Assembly: GCA_030248195.1 (NCBI GenBank)
Contig: JASAND010028680.1
Span: forward strand, 31,343 to 95,342
Length of the DNA: 64,000 nucleotides
Source of the DNA: Trissonchulus latispiculum
Taxonomy: Eukaryota; Nematoda; Enoplea; Enoplida; Ironidae
Direction of reading: 5' to 3'
The notes under the pieces were generated by a model. That model had not been told where the DNA came from and ran no database searches. It saw nothing but the letters and a program-made list of their open reading frames with translations. This document shows, piece after piece, positions 10,645 to 21,716 of this stretch (its first letter is position 1; each line of letters starts with the position of its first letter). A program made the position numbers and the translations under genes.

Positions 10645-12121
10645 TGTGCTAATGGGTTTTAACCCATTTGATTCAGGTGCGGAAAGAAGCCCTGTCCTGC
10701 CGAAATTTGCATCCGAGATTCCAGTACGGTGGACCCAGTTCAGAACTTTGATTCAGTCAGACTATTGGTATCAGTATTGTCCGGAGAAGGACCTAGTCAA
10801 TTTGGAAGCGATTATCAGTGAATTGTATCAGTCCGAGTCAGTCTAGCGAAGGTACATTGGAAGCTGACTGATCTTGTAGAGTAGACCACGGCAGAGACAG
10901 TGACAGACCAAACCTGATCAAGTTGGGGGATCCGATTAACCAATACAGAGTGAACTTTTATTATCTCCTAAGCCAAAAACAGCCTTAACCCATTTTCAAT
11001 TTGAAATGTCAATTTCCTGCATTCTAAAGTCCAAAATCGTCATCCCGGCCTCCTTGCTTTGAAGTTCCCTTCCAGAAGACCCAGAAGACCGTTGTTGTAT
11101 AACTGTATTAATCTAGATCAAATTAGGAATAAGTAAGGAAGGACTTCCCAACTCCCAACTGTTTCGACTTCCTCAAATTTCTGTCCCACATAGCATTCCT
11201 GAACTGTGTGTCGGAGCGAATCCGGTGACCGACTTTCGGGGGCTCACCCAAAGACCGACCTTAGGTTAATCTTTAGTAAAGTAGCTTATTGTGATACTAG
11301 TTTGATAGTCCTATTGTAAGGGGACGTATAAAGAGTAACAAAGCACAAGCATATAGGATAACACACAGCATATTAGGGAACTTGAGTCGAGTAATCTGTA
11401 GGAGGAGTTAATAGAGTAGAACGGTCTAAAAGGCGTTAAGAGTATCGATCTTGTCCCAATAACTTCATCAAAGTTTGTAATATTATTCCAAATTGGCATA
11501 TTAATAATAACCTAAAGGGAAATATCTGGCAACTCTGGTACAGTAAATTTGTACTGTATCTTATTATATTATATCTGAACCGTTGGTATTGTAGTAGCCT
11601 TCTCATTGAACGCATAACTTGTAATAATTATAATCGTATCGGTTTCATTAACATTAAATCATCTGTGTGCTAGTTACTGAGACTTATTACGAGCAATAAA
11701 GGCGCGTTTGCCTACGAATACGGTGCGTTTACCGTTCAGCCACTAATCGCAGAATCTGGACGAGATCACCACAAGTAAGTTTTTCTGGCAATCTCTATCT
11801 CTGGTCAGTGCAGAAGTCATCCAAATCCAGTGCAGTCAACGAGAAGCAAGTGCTGACCCCGCTTGCTGTTCACTTGTGCTGTCAACGAGAAGCATGTGCT
11901 GACCCGCTTGCTGTTCAGTTGGAGGTCAGGACGCAAACGAACTCGCAACCGAAGACCCCTACCAAGGTTAGCTGCAGAGAATCTCTGATTCTGGAACACC
12001 ACCTTTCAGAGATCTGGTGCTTAAGTCTGTTTCATTGCGAGCAGACGTGCTGACCTTCCGTGTAATTGAGAGATCAGAGCCTAGAGCAGATCGTGTCTCG
12101 GATCTTACTCACTTCATTACA
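10645..12121 (+). mobile_element. Solo or orphan LTR, related to the LTR at 59037-60257
   Basis: It starts TGTGCTAATGGG and ends CTTCATTACA. It shares ordered diverged blocks with the LTR upstream of the gag gene: the 22-bp motif near the start; AACGAACTC, then a pyrimidine block, GGTTRGCTG and CACCTTTC; CTGACCTTCCGTGTAA; and the terminal TCATTACA. An AATAAA at about 11695 matches the position of the one in the other LTR. No gag or pol lies next to it and no clear target duplication is seen, so it may be solo or truncated. Confidence 0.55.
10655..10676 (+). promoter_or_regulatory. 22-bp recurrent motif, site 1 (spliced-leader-like)
   Basis: The motif begins GGTTTTAACCC and ends ATTCAG, followed by GT. 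It matches 40842-40863 and 59047-59068 exactly, and 34707-34728 and 46080-46101 on the minus strand (one mismatch at 34707-34728). Here it lies ten bases inside the LTR start. The role is unknown; see findings. Confidence 0.6.
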
Positions 12122-13995
12122 TATGTCAAGTCAGAACGGCTACAAACTTTATTGCATAACTATTTTAACGTTTATTGCAGAACTAGAACTTTATAACGAA
12201 CACAAATCCCCGTTACACCTGGATTTGCCTCGTTTCGAGCCGATACCCTCCACCATTTTTGTCGCCCGGCCACATACAACATCCAGGGGTTTGAAATGAA
12301 AGTGGGAGCCTTCCGAAAAGGGTGTCCTTCCACTGTTTGTTTTTTGCGTATTAAAGTACGTACGTTCTATTTGTACACAGTCGAGCTTAAAAATAGGCAA
12401 TCAAAAAAAATTTTACCCCCTCCCTCAAATTTGATTTTGACCCCACCCCCATAGGTGTGTTAGGGCTGCCTGCTATAGCCAGAATACAAATATGTAAAAA
12501 TATAAAATATAAGATATGTAGTTTCAAGGCAGATTTTAGAAAGTTTAAGGCATAGGTGTTACGGGGATTTGGGGTGGGGGGGCCCTGGCCCTCCCCCAAA
12601 ATTTTGGGGTGGGGGGCCCTTTTTAGACCCCCCCACGCCCCCCCAAACCTCCCCCAAAAAAATTTTTCAATTTTTATGCCAAAAATCGTATTTTCAGCCA
12701 TTGCTAATGCCGAAAAACACGAAAGCATTAAGTAATTTTGACATTAGACAGTGTTTTTTAAACTCAAAGAACTTGATTGCCAACATGTTTCTAGGTCCAG
12801 AATGAGGTCAGTATTTAGAAGTCCATAAAACCATTATAAACGTGTATTTCTCGCGATAATAAACACGTTAATCCAAAAATTTGGACTTTTTTGAAAAATT
12901 TTGCAAAATTTACCCTAAAAATGCCCAAATTTTTGCCATTTTTCGCGCCTTCGGCGCGACTACCCCACCCCCCCAGTTGGGGGGGGGGCCGGGGGCCCCC
13001 AAAAAGTTCTGGGGGGGTTGGAAAAATGGCTGGGGGGGGGGTTACCCCCCCCCCCCCCCCAACCCCCCGCCCAATTACACCTATGATATGGTTTAAGGCG
13101 AGAAGCCGCAGAAACTGTCACTGGCCGGTCGACCGTCCCTATTTGGTTGGCGGGCCTGTTATTGGCCGGCGGCCACCGGCGGGCGGGCCCAATGTGGACC
13201 CGGGCCGCCGGCCGACTGTGGCAACAAATTTTTGATATATATGTATCACGATCACCCGATCACATTTCTTGGGTCGACCACCAACCTTCCAAGATTCCCC
13301 CCCCCCCCAGACCCAAAGATCCTGTTAAACTATGCCTGGCCTTCTCGGGGGTTGTCTCAGTCCTCAAGGGGGGCAAAATGGAGCGTGGTACACCGATGGA
13401 GGTGGGGTAGCTGAAGTTAGGGTGTCTAGGGTCAGCTGGTTTTGGGTGGGGTGGGCATAGGTGTGGCTGGTGAAAAATGTGGGGGCGGGGGTTTGAAAAA
13501 AGTAAGGAGTGGGTCTGGCAAAAAAGGGGGAGGGGGGTCGCCAAAGGTCAATTTGGGGGGAGGGGTAAGAAAAATTTTCGAGGGGGGGGTCGGCGAAAAA
13601 TCGGATTTTGGTCCAAAACTGAGGAATTTTCTCCATTTGAAGCAATTTTTAGCGATTTTTAGCGTAATTTAAGCAAACTTTAGAAATTTTTCGCTTATTT
13701 TCATCAATTTTTCGAAAAATTTCGAATTTTCGGCTAAAAATTTTCAAAAATTTGGGTAGGGGTTTGAAAATTTTTAGGGGGGGGTCGGCCGAAGGCCGAT
13801 TTGGGGGGAGGGTGGTAAAAAATTTTTTTAGGGGGGGGGGGGGGGTGGCGCCCCCTCCATTTGGGGGGTGAGGTGCCCCCTAACCATAGGTGTGGCCCTA
13901 GGTGTGTTGGGGGGGGGGGTGGGGGGGCCCCCCCCACCAAATTGATAAATTTTGGCAACCCCCCCCCAGATTTTCAGATTTTTGGTACCCTCCCC
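12122..13995. other. Unassigned AT-rich DNA and G/C homopolymer blocks
   Basis: The blocks at 12560-12660, 12960-13075, 13440-13620 and 13760-13990 consist largely of runs of seven or more G or C mixed with AAAATTTT. This is the same MITE-rich material seen at 2450-3300. The hairpin TCGCGCCTTCGGCGCGA at 12943-12959 recurs at 20252-20270. The proline- and glycine-rich frames in both strands are not genes. Confidence 0.5.
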
Positions 13996-14025
13996 AGGGT
14001 CTGGCTGGGGGGGGGTAAATTTTGG

Positions 14026-14665
14026 CGCACTTATTTAGATGGGGGGGGGGCGATTTTTTCGCCTTGGTCCCCCCTTATGGTTCGAAAAAATTTTTTGTCT
14101 CCGATTTGGATGAGAAGTTGCCCCAAGGGTAAATCAAGGTCGCTGATTTTAAAAATCGAATCGAGAGATCGATCCAATCGATCGATCGATCAGTAGAATC
14201 GATCGATCAAAATCGATCAGTAGAATCGATCGATCAAAGTCGATCAAAAAATTTTTTGTCTCCGATTTGTGCGAACTGTCGCCCCTGGGGTAATCCGCGG
14301 CCGCTGATTCCGAATCTGCAGTCGAAATTTCGATCCGAGCTGCCAAAATCGAGTTATATATTGTCGAATTTTTGAAAAATCGATGAAAATCGATTTTTGC
14401 GGGGGAACAATCGATTTTTATGAAATTTCGACTGCAGATTCGGAATCAGCGGCCCCGAATTACCCAAGGGGCGACTTTTCGCAAAAATCGGAGACAAAAA
14501 GATTCTACTGATCGATTTTGATCGATCGATTCGATTTTTGGAATCAGCGACCTCGATTTACCCTTGGGGCAACTTCTCATCCAAATCGGAGACAAAAAAT
14601 TTTTTCGAACCATAAGGGGGGACCAAGGCGAAAAAATCGCCCTCCCCCCCATCTAAATAAGTGCC
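14026..14665. mobile_element. Foldback/hAT-like MITE, copy B
   Basis: This is the same element as 3614-4268, flanked by AATTTTGG at 14018-14025 and 14666-14673. The first base of the left end differs (CGCACTT rather than GGCACTT), and one GATCGATC-rich stretch in the right arm is shorter. Confidence 0.75.
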
Positions 14666-15090
14666 AATTTTGGAAGGTTGGTGGTCGACCCAAGAAATGT
14701 GATGGGGTACCCCCCCAACCAGACCCCCAGACTTCGGACCTCAGAAATTTCGAAAAATTACCAAGAAATGCTAAATTTTCTGTAATTTAGCCCTTTTTTT
14801 CTTAAAAATAAGGCCTCTTTTTCACGTTTTATATATATAGGCGTTTTTGTACCGTTTTAAAGAGATTTTAAGTCAAAATGTAGAAAAGTTTTTCAAAAAA
14901 TGACCATTTTTCGGCCAAATTTAGCAAACTTTTTGGGTCCATTCAACCATGGGCAACGCCTACACCGGTGTAGGCTGGACCCACGCACCCACGCAAGGCA
15001 AAATGAAGGACCCATGTAGAGGCAAGGCGATCGCAGCGTGCCGTCGAAAGACCCGCTCAGATAAAGGCGCATAGAGCGCGCAGTCGAAAT

Positions 15091-15301
15091 ACCCACGCTC
15101 CACGGAGACGCAGGATGCGCGCCCTCAAAATAAACCCCAGACGCAGGACGCGAGCTATCAAAATACCCACGCAGACGCAGGACGCGCTCTGTCAAAATAC
15201 CCACGCAGACGCAGGACGCGCGCTGTCAAAATACCCACGCAGACGCAGGACGCGCGCTGTGAAAATACCCACGCAGACGCAGGACGCGCGCTGTCAAAAT
15301 A
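15091..15301. repeat. 34-bp minisatellite, copy B
   Basis: This is the copy of 4711-4921 within duplicated segment B, with essentially the same units in the same order. Confidence 0.8.
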
Positions 15302-15752
15302 CTCGGTCGGACCGCCGTCGCACCACAGGTACTAGAGCCAAATTGCATACACCATCGTGAAGTTCGAGACATATCCTCTGCGAAACTAATCCGTTTTGGG
15401 CTAAGTCTTTCCAGTAGTTCAGGGTGACCCCCAAAGTTGACCCTGCCTGACCCCCATGTTGGGATCAAAAATTCCAAAATATTCAAAGTCCCAAAAAATT
15501 TGCTGAGAGGCAGCGGGAGCTACAATAATACACCCTCTAGGGTAGTTTTGAACGCTCTTTAAGATAGGCTATTAAAATCCGATCTAGCTCATATGGGTGA
15601 CTCACACTGGCGATGGGTTTTTTCCCGCATATCGGATTGGGTTTTTTCCGCGGCGCTATATATAATCACTTAAATATATATAAAATTTTCTTAACTGCTC
15701 AAGGAAAAGATTAAGAGCAAATTTACTCCGAAACCTAAAATTTCTTCAGCTT

Positions 15753-15772
15753 CTGGGGGCTGCGCCCTCCAG
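15753..15772. repeat. CTGGGGG hairpin, dispersed family copy 4
   Basis: This is the segment-B counterpart of 5366-5385. Confidence 0.55.
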
Positions 15773-16090
15773 ACCCCCTGCTTTTCTGTTTTTGCTTCGC
15801 TATTCTTGCTTCTACACTGTATATAATTCAATGAGCTCCCAACGTAAAATGGGCTGATGCTAAGACTCTTAATCTTATTAAAAACCAGTAAAAATGCATT
15901 GATTCGACGTTAAGTGCGTTTATAGCGTTTATTGCGTTGAGAAGATATTTTTGTAATTTCACGCAGTAAAATTTTATTGATTTTATAAAATTTTAAAATA
16001 CGCACACGAAAACAAACATGCACAAAATTGGCACAAATCCGATTTTAAAAAACCCTGTTGCAGATAATGTATTTTGAACTTTAAAGATTT

Positions 16091-17156
16091 GGGTGTGGGT
16101 AAAAACCAGCCCCAGCTCCAGCCCCAGCCCCAGCCTCGCACCAGCCTAAGAAAAACCAGCCCCTTCTCTCCCTGACCACTGTACACTTTAAACTAAGGAC
16201 TTTATCACATAATTACGCATATGCGTGTAGACAGTATATAAGTGCATGTGCCGTCTATGTGCGTTAATTGTGCCCCTTATATACAGTCATAAAAATATAT
16301 AGGCGTATTCGACATTATATTTATATGACTTTGTACAATAAGGTAGGTCAAAGGAATTTATTTCCATTCAAAGAAATTAAAGAGTTTGAAATTATATATA
16401 TAACGCTGAAAGTATTCCATCGAACTTTCAAGAATTATGACATAATTCTGATGTAAAAGAACACATTTTGGGAATTTCGAAATTAAAAAATCCCTTAATT
16501 ATAAACTATTTTACTGATACCAGCTAATTCTAAATTTAGAATGGACGAGCTAATGCTAACTTACATATGTCATGTAAAGTTAGCCCTGAAATTCAATACT
16601 TTTAAAATTCAAGATGTTTCAAAATTCAGGAATTTTTAAAAAGTTTAAGATTTAGTTACAAATTGGTAAGATGTAATCTTTCTTCTGTCTGTTCAGTTTC
16701 TGTTAGTTTAATCTTTGATTAGTCTAGTATGAATAATGCGTGAATAAGAGTCCAATATTGAACGTTCAAAATTTTGATCTTGTGCATCAGAACGTTATGA
16801 TCAAAATTATATACTCTGTAGGTATCCTTAACAATTGTATAACTTCAAACTCTTTAATTTCCATTCTTTGATTTCTTTGAATGGAAATAAATTCCTTTGA
16901 CCTCCCTGATTGTACAAACTCATATAAATATAATGTCCAATACGTGTATATATTTTATATGACTGTATATAAGGCACAATTAACGCACATGGACGGCACA
17001 TGCACTTATATACTGTCTACACGCATATGCGTAATTATGTGTTAAAGTCCTTAGTTTAAAGTGTACAGTGGTCAGGGAGAGAAGGGGCTGGTTTTTCTTA
17101 GGCTGGTGCGAGGCTGGGGCTGGGGCTGGAGCTGGGGCTGGTTTTTACCCACACCC
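16091..17156. mobile_element. 1066-bp hAT-like MITE with ~310-bp terminal inverted repeats
   Basis: The left end GGGTGTGGGTAAAAACCAGC is inverted at the right end as ...GGTTTTTACCCACACCC. The inverted repeats run inward about 310 bp, through CAGCCCC repeats and GCATATGCGTAATTA. AAAGATTT flanks it on both sides (16083-16090 and 17157-17164), and copy A has a single AAAGATTT at the same place (about 5694-5701). This defines a precise 8-bp target duplication, typical of hAT. There is no transposase frame, so it is non-autonomous. Confidence 0.88.
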
Positions 17157-17970
17157 AAAGATTTGTGCCTTCCGAAAGCTTAATGTATTATATCCTTGTT
17201 TGTTTATCAAATTGAATTTGCTTTTCCTGTATTTGAATGAATTCTTCTGTCTGTAACTAAACAATAAATAAATAAATTCTGCGTGCGTGTGCGTAGCCAT
17301 ATAAAAAAAGTGGTCGAAGCAAATTTTCAGTAAAGGACCCACGCACGACAAAAATCTGGTGTAGGCTAACCCATCTGACCTTGCCCATGTCCAAAAATCG
17401 CTGGGGGGGGTAGCCGAAAGTTGGGGGGGTATGTCAAAAATTCTGCGGGGGGGGGGGGGTAAAATTAGTCAAAAATTTTGGGGGGTTACCCCCCCAACCC
17501 CCACAAAGGAAAGTGCCCTTCGCTTGGGGCCAAATTAAGGATGACTGTGTGGCTACATCGGTAACTGAGCGACAAAGATCGACACCAGTTCCACCTATGT
17601 AACTGGTCTGGTGCCCCATGGAAATAGAATCTATTTGGCACACTGGTCAACGCCCCAGGGAGCACGTGGAAGGATAATCGTCCAACAGCATCTCCCACAG
17701 CAAGAAGGAGATCTCCAACCGGACGCGCATCCTTCTCCCATTTTTGGCATAAATTTATCAATTTTCAAGCCCTATTTTCGCCTACCACAAGTAGTGACAG
17801 AAGCCTATGAGCAGGTTTAATGTATAGTCAGGGGGGGGTGGGGAAAGCATCACCGACAAAGTTTGGGAAAACAATGGCTCACCCTGCTCGACTGGCATAA
17901 GATAGAGATACAAAATCTAGTGCAAATGAAAGTTCAAGTCTTGTACTTTAAGATCATAATACAAATAACC

Positions 17971-18367
17971 ATACATTAACATAGGGTCGGGTCTTGGGGG
18001 GAGCTTGTCCCCAAAAAATTTTCAGGGGGCTTGTACCTTGAACAAAAATTTTCGGGGGGGCTTGTACCTTAAGAAAAAATTCGCAAAATTTTTCGAAAAA
18101 TTTACGCTAATTTTATTAAAATTTGCAAAAAATCTTCAAAATTTTGCCCGATTTTCCCGAAAAATTAAACATTGTAGCTAAAAAATTCCGGCGCAGCCGG
18201 AAATTTTTTGAAATTTTACTGTAAAAACTAATTTTTTCCGGCTGTTTTCGGTTACCCCTTGGCCATTTTTTTGTTACCCCTTGTCCCCGACGGCGATAGG
18301 GCTTGTACCTTGTCCGGGTTGGGGGGGGCTTGGACCCCCCTCCAGACCCCCCCCGCGTTAACCTATG
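17971..18367. mobile_element. 397-bp insert with 9-bp flanking duplication
   Basis: CAAATAACC occurs at 17962-17970 and 18368-18376, and only once in copy A (about 6497-6505), so this is an insertion. CATAGG near the left and CCTATG at the right are short inverted ends, but the left end carries about nine extra bases. Inside are a TTCCGGCGCAGCCGGAA hairpin at 18187-18203 and a G-run on each flank. Superfamily is uncertain; a 9-bp duplication would fit Mutator-like elements. Confidence 0.65.
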
Positions 18368-19303
18368 CAAATAACCGTTCCTGTCGATTGAGCCTTCGTG
18401 TGGCATGGGTCCAAAGTTGACACCCAAAAATTGTCCAAAAACTTAAGGATTTTTTAAATATATAGTTACCGGAGTCATTTTGTGCATGAAGGGGTTTGTG
18501 GATGTGCTCTATAACGTAGGCTAGTCGGATTTTCGCTATGTCACACGGTTGAGAAATAGTGACCATCTTTTCCCCCCCACACTTTTTGCACTAGAGGGGG
18601 AAAAACAACGGTGTGCTTTTTTGCCCGCAGTTTCGCTTTTTTGATTTAAGCAAAAATAACGACTAATTGTTTATATACTCATTTGAACTGTTATACCACC
18701 CAATTGACCTTCCGCTGCCGAAAAGCTCCATATGACCTGCCCCTGTGGAGGAATGCTGGCAAATATTCCCAGGGGGGGGGGGCAAATCATGCGGATAAGA
18801 AAATTTGGGTCCATAAACAATATTTTTGTGATATTATGAACTGTGGACATTCCAGAGAGTTTCACAAGTGTGGATATGCAAAAGACTACACCCGAAATGA
18901 ATGACCCCTGAACACTTTTGTGCGATTTTGCCACCCATCATAAATAAAACACTCAATTTCTTGCGGGTTAATATTGCAAAATGGTGTATTTTATCATTGC
19001 AAGTTAACACAAAAGGCGATTAAATTATATATATAAATTGCCGGAAAAAATAAGATTTTGTAGACCAAAAATCTTAATTTCCTAGCAATGTTGGCCCATT
19101 GCTAAGTTTGGCTTATATATGATGGATAATACTGAGCCTGGCTGCAGGCAACGAGTTTTTAGAAGTACGTAGATTTTGCGTTTTATGCTTTAAAATGCCA
19201 TTTATCTGCTGTTATGGTGGTAAAAGGAACGAAATTTGGTGCCATCTTTTTTCCCACCCAAACTTATTCCCCCCACGTGTGGGGGAAAAGATGGTCTATA
19301 TTG

Positions 19304-19966
19304 AGGCTAGCCTACTAGAAGTACAACCGAATGCTGATTTTACTGGTGGCATAGAAAGTACAGGCCAAGCCCTACATGTTGGTATATAAAGCGACTGGCT
19401 AGCTACAGTCTGTAGCGAGTAATAACCTTATTTCGAAAATCGCTGTTTCCCCTCCCTCCCCCTGATTATACTGTACATCGAAAAACGAACATTTTTAGCT
19501 AAAAACGCTTGGGTGCAGTTTAGGGGGGTCCCCCTCCCCAAATGTCGGATTTGGGTGGGGTCCCACCGAGCCAAACTTGGACCTTGACTCCCCCCAACCC
19601 AAACAGGTGGTACATGCCCCCTCCCCCGGTTAGGGGGAGAAACGCCCCCTAAAACGTTTTGGCGGAGGGCAATGTAAAACAGCTAAACAAATTATATACT
19701 AATATTTGTGTTTTTAAGCTAAAATAGCAAAAATTTCGTTAAAATTCCGGCGAAGCCGGAAAATGTTTTGAACATCTAAGGCGACAATAGTAAAATTGGG
19801 CAGTTTTTCGGCTTATGTGGGGGCTCCTCGAATGGGTAGGACCTTTCGAATGGGGCTCCCAGTAGAAGTAAGCCATTTCCTAACTTTCTCTTTGCATCAC
19901 TCCAATGCACAGTTTATAATTATAACTTAGTTTAGACTTTTGAATACATTAGAACTACGCGCATTC
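19304..19966. repeat. MITE-like G/C-run block with CCGG hairpin
   Basis: It contains G/C-rich runs, the hairpin TTCCGGCGAAGCCGGAA (19745-19761), and near 19858-19878 the segment GGGGCTCCCAGTAGAAGTAAGCCA. That segment resembles the right end of the MITE at 33584-34428 (CCCAGTAAAAATAAGCCA). It is probably a degenerate relative; the left end was not resolved. Confidence 0.4.
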
Positions 19967-20142
19967 ATATCATAGGGGTCGCGGTAGCGACCCTATATAT
20001 AATATGGGTGAAAAGTGGCTGGAGACTCCTGCGCAGATTTCATTCGCAAATTGTAGAGCACATCGAGTTTAGTATATATGTCTGGGAAGTTTCAGCCCCG
20101 TATCACTTAACGTTAAAAAGTTGCGCCCCGGACCGGTTATGG

Positions 20143-20539
20143 CCAGGGGGGGGGGAATGGGGGGAATTTCCCCCCCCCCCCGAAACTGTGTTACTCCCAG
20201 GAATTTTTTCCTTTTCCTGCCATGTGTAAAACGCCCATTTTTCGAAAAATTTTCGCGCCTTCGGCGCGAAATAAGTGCACTATACCATTATAATACGTAT
20301 TTCGCACTTAAATATGAGTACCAATTACCCTGTTTGGTGTACTTTGACCACCTTCTGCATCATTTGGGTGCATGAACATGCACTGCGCCTTAAATATAAT
20401 TGTAATTTCAACGAATGCTCTGTAAAAATTCCACGAAGGTAACGAAATAGAAAAATTTCTCAGCTTCTGGGGGGCAGCCCCCCAGACCCCCGACAAGATT
20501 TTGCATTCCTCCCCGAAATTTTTTTCTGGCTACGCTAGT
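20143..20539. mobile_element. 397-bp hAT-type MITE with one damaged end
   Basis: GGTTATGG flanks both sides (20135-20142 and 20540-20547), while the homologous module at about 29140-29147 has it once: an 8-bp duplication with an empty paralogue. The right end, read inward, is ACTAGCGTAGCCAG. The left end starts CCAGGGG, as if it had lost about nine terminal bases. It contains a CTGGGGGG hairpin (20467-20485) and TTCGCGCCTTCGGCGCGAA (20252-20270). Confidence 0.7.
20467..20485. repeat. CTGGGGG hairpin, dispersed family copy 5
   Basis: CTGGGGGGCAGCCCCCCAG sits inside the MITE at 20143-20539, which ties this hairpin family to at least one hAT-type MITE. Confidence 0.55.
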
Positions 20540-20690
20540 GGTTATGGCGGCGATGTTTTTTCCGGTTTCTCCTATTTGATGGTTGTATTGTACATAATGT
20601 TCGCCGCTTTCACGTGAACTGAAGCGGTGGGCCAACCTAAAAGGCTATATATAGGGTCTAGTAGTACCCTCTAAAGAATTTAAGATTGGC

Positions 20691-21708
20691 AACTTTTTTG
20701 CGCCGCAGCTGCGCCACAGCTCCGCAGTGGCGCCGCAAAGTCGGCTCAGAGCGAAAAGTGACCATTTTTGTGGTCGTCGCTCAGGTCGAACGTTACTAGC
20801 TGGAGCTGATTTCTTTTTATATTCAGAAATTACATACGTTTATTGAACTAACTAACGGTCCAGGTTGCGTCCAGGTCCAGGTCTATTCAACTTTGACAGC
20901 TCAAATCTTCCATACAGTGGTTTTCTGGCGCGGAGAATCGATTCCCGCAGTCTGTTTTACCGAAGACCCACCCATCTTGCTGGACTGATTCCACGTTGCC
21001 GTCGGGAGGGTCAAGTCGGAAACAGCTTCCTGGAGGTCCATAGTAGGCTCTACCTGGCCTCTCAAAATTTTGTCTTAGTCAAATTTGGTATCAAATGAAA
21101 ACCCTAAGTGAGCTGAGCAACTTTTGTCATAGAACTGCGTACCCATAGTCCTTCTGTATATATATATATTTTTAGGGTCACATTTTGGGATTAAAATTTG
21201 GCAGGGATGCTAATATCATAAAGTTAATTCTACACGTATATATATAAATTGGAAGTGAAAGAAAATTTTCTCCCATACAAAATTCGATAGACGTAAACGC
21301 AACAGATTGGACGTAGACCTGCTGAACAGTTACTTAACTTATTGGCAGTAATGGTCCTCCTGCCAAGTTTAAAATCCAATGCCTTACGTACAGTTTGCAC
21401 TGGTCGGAAATTCACAAGCATGAACCCATCCAAAGAGGGAAAAGAAAAAACTGAAATTAAACTGAAAAGCACTCTCTTTTAGCTGTAAGCAAGCCATAGT
21501 ATGCCACTTTCAACAGGAAAAGTTCAAGTAAATGTCTGACTGCAAGATTAATTTTTGTTTCTTAGGCGCGTGGGGGTTAAAGTTTTCTGGAAGCTAAAGC
21601 GCGGGGTTAAATTGCCTGCAAATACTAAGCTCCGTAACCCGCTGCTCGAGGAGAAAATCTTGTATAATATCGAACTGCGCGGGGTTAAATCTTTGTCGTA
21701 AACCAGGC
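20691..21708. other. Unassigned AT-rich stretch
   Basis: No gene is seen. A single diverged copy of the array core (AAATTTGGTATCAAATGAAA followed by GAGCTGAGCAACTTTTGTCA) lies at about 21078-21131. Three short repeats of GCGGGGTTAAA occur at about 21600-21690. Confidence 0.4.
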
Positions 21709-21716
21709 GTACGTAT

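Larger units (their letters stand above)
13996..19303. repeat. Segmental duplication, copy B
   Basis: This copy is nearly identical to 3585-7594. The length difference of about 1.3 kb is accounted for by a 1066-bp inverted-repeat element plus its 8-bp duplication (16091-17156), a 397-bp insert plus a 9-bp duplication (17971-18367), and absence of the 167-bp element of copy A. Small indels occur, such as TGT at about 15016 and TTTTGGG at about 15394. The very high identity suggests a recent event. Confidence 0.85.
19973..20690. mobile_element. Hairpin-ended module, type B, copy 1 (interrupted by a MITE)
   Basis: GGGTCGC-GGTA-GCGACCC forms a stem, followed by AATATGGGTGAAAAG and CTGGAGAC. The following about 250 bp match 28957-29237 (for example GAGCACATCGAGTTT, TTGCGCCCCGG, CCGGTTATGG, ACGTGAACTG). 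The match is broken by the MITE 20143-20539. Its start resembles the left ends at 21717 and 29643, so it is likely another end of the same broad element family. Confidence 0.6.
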
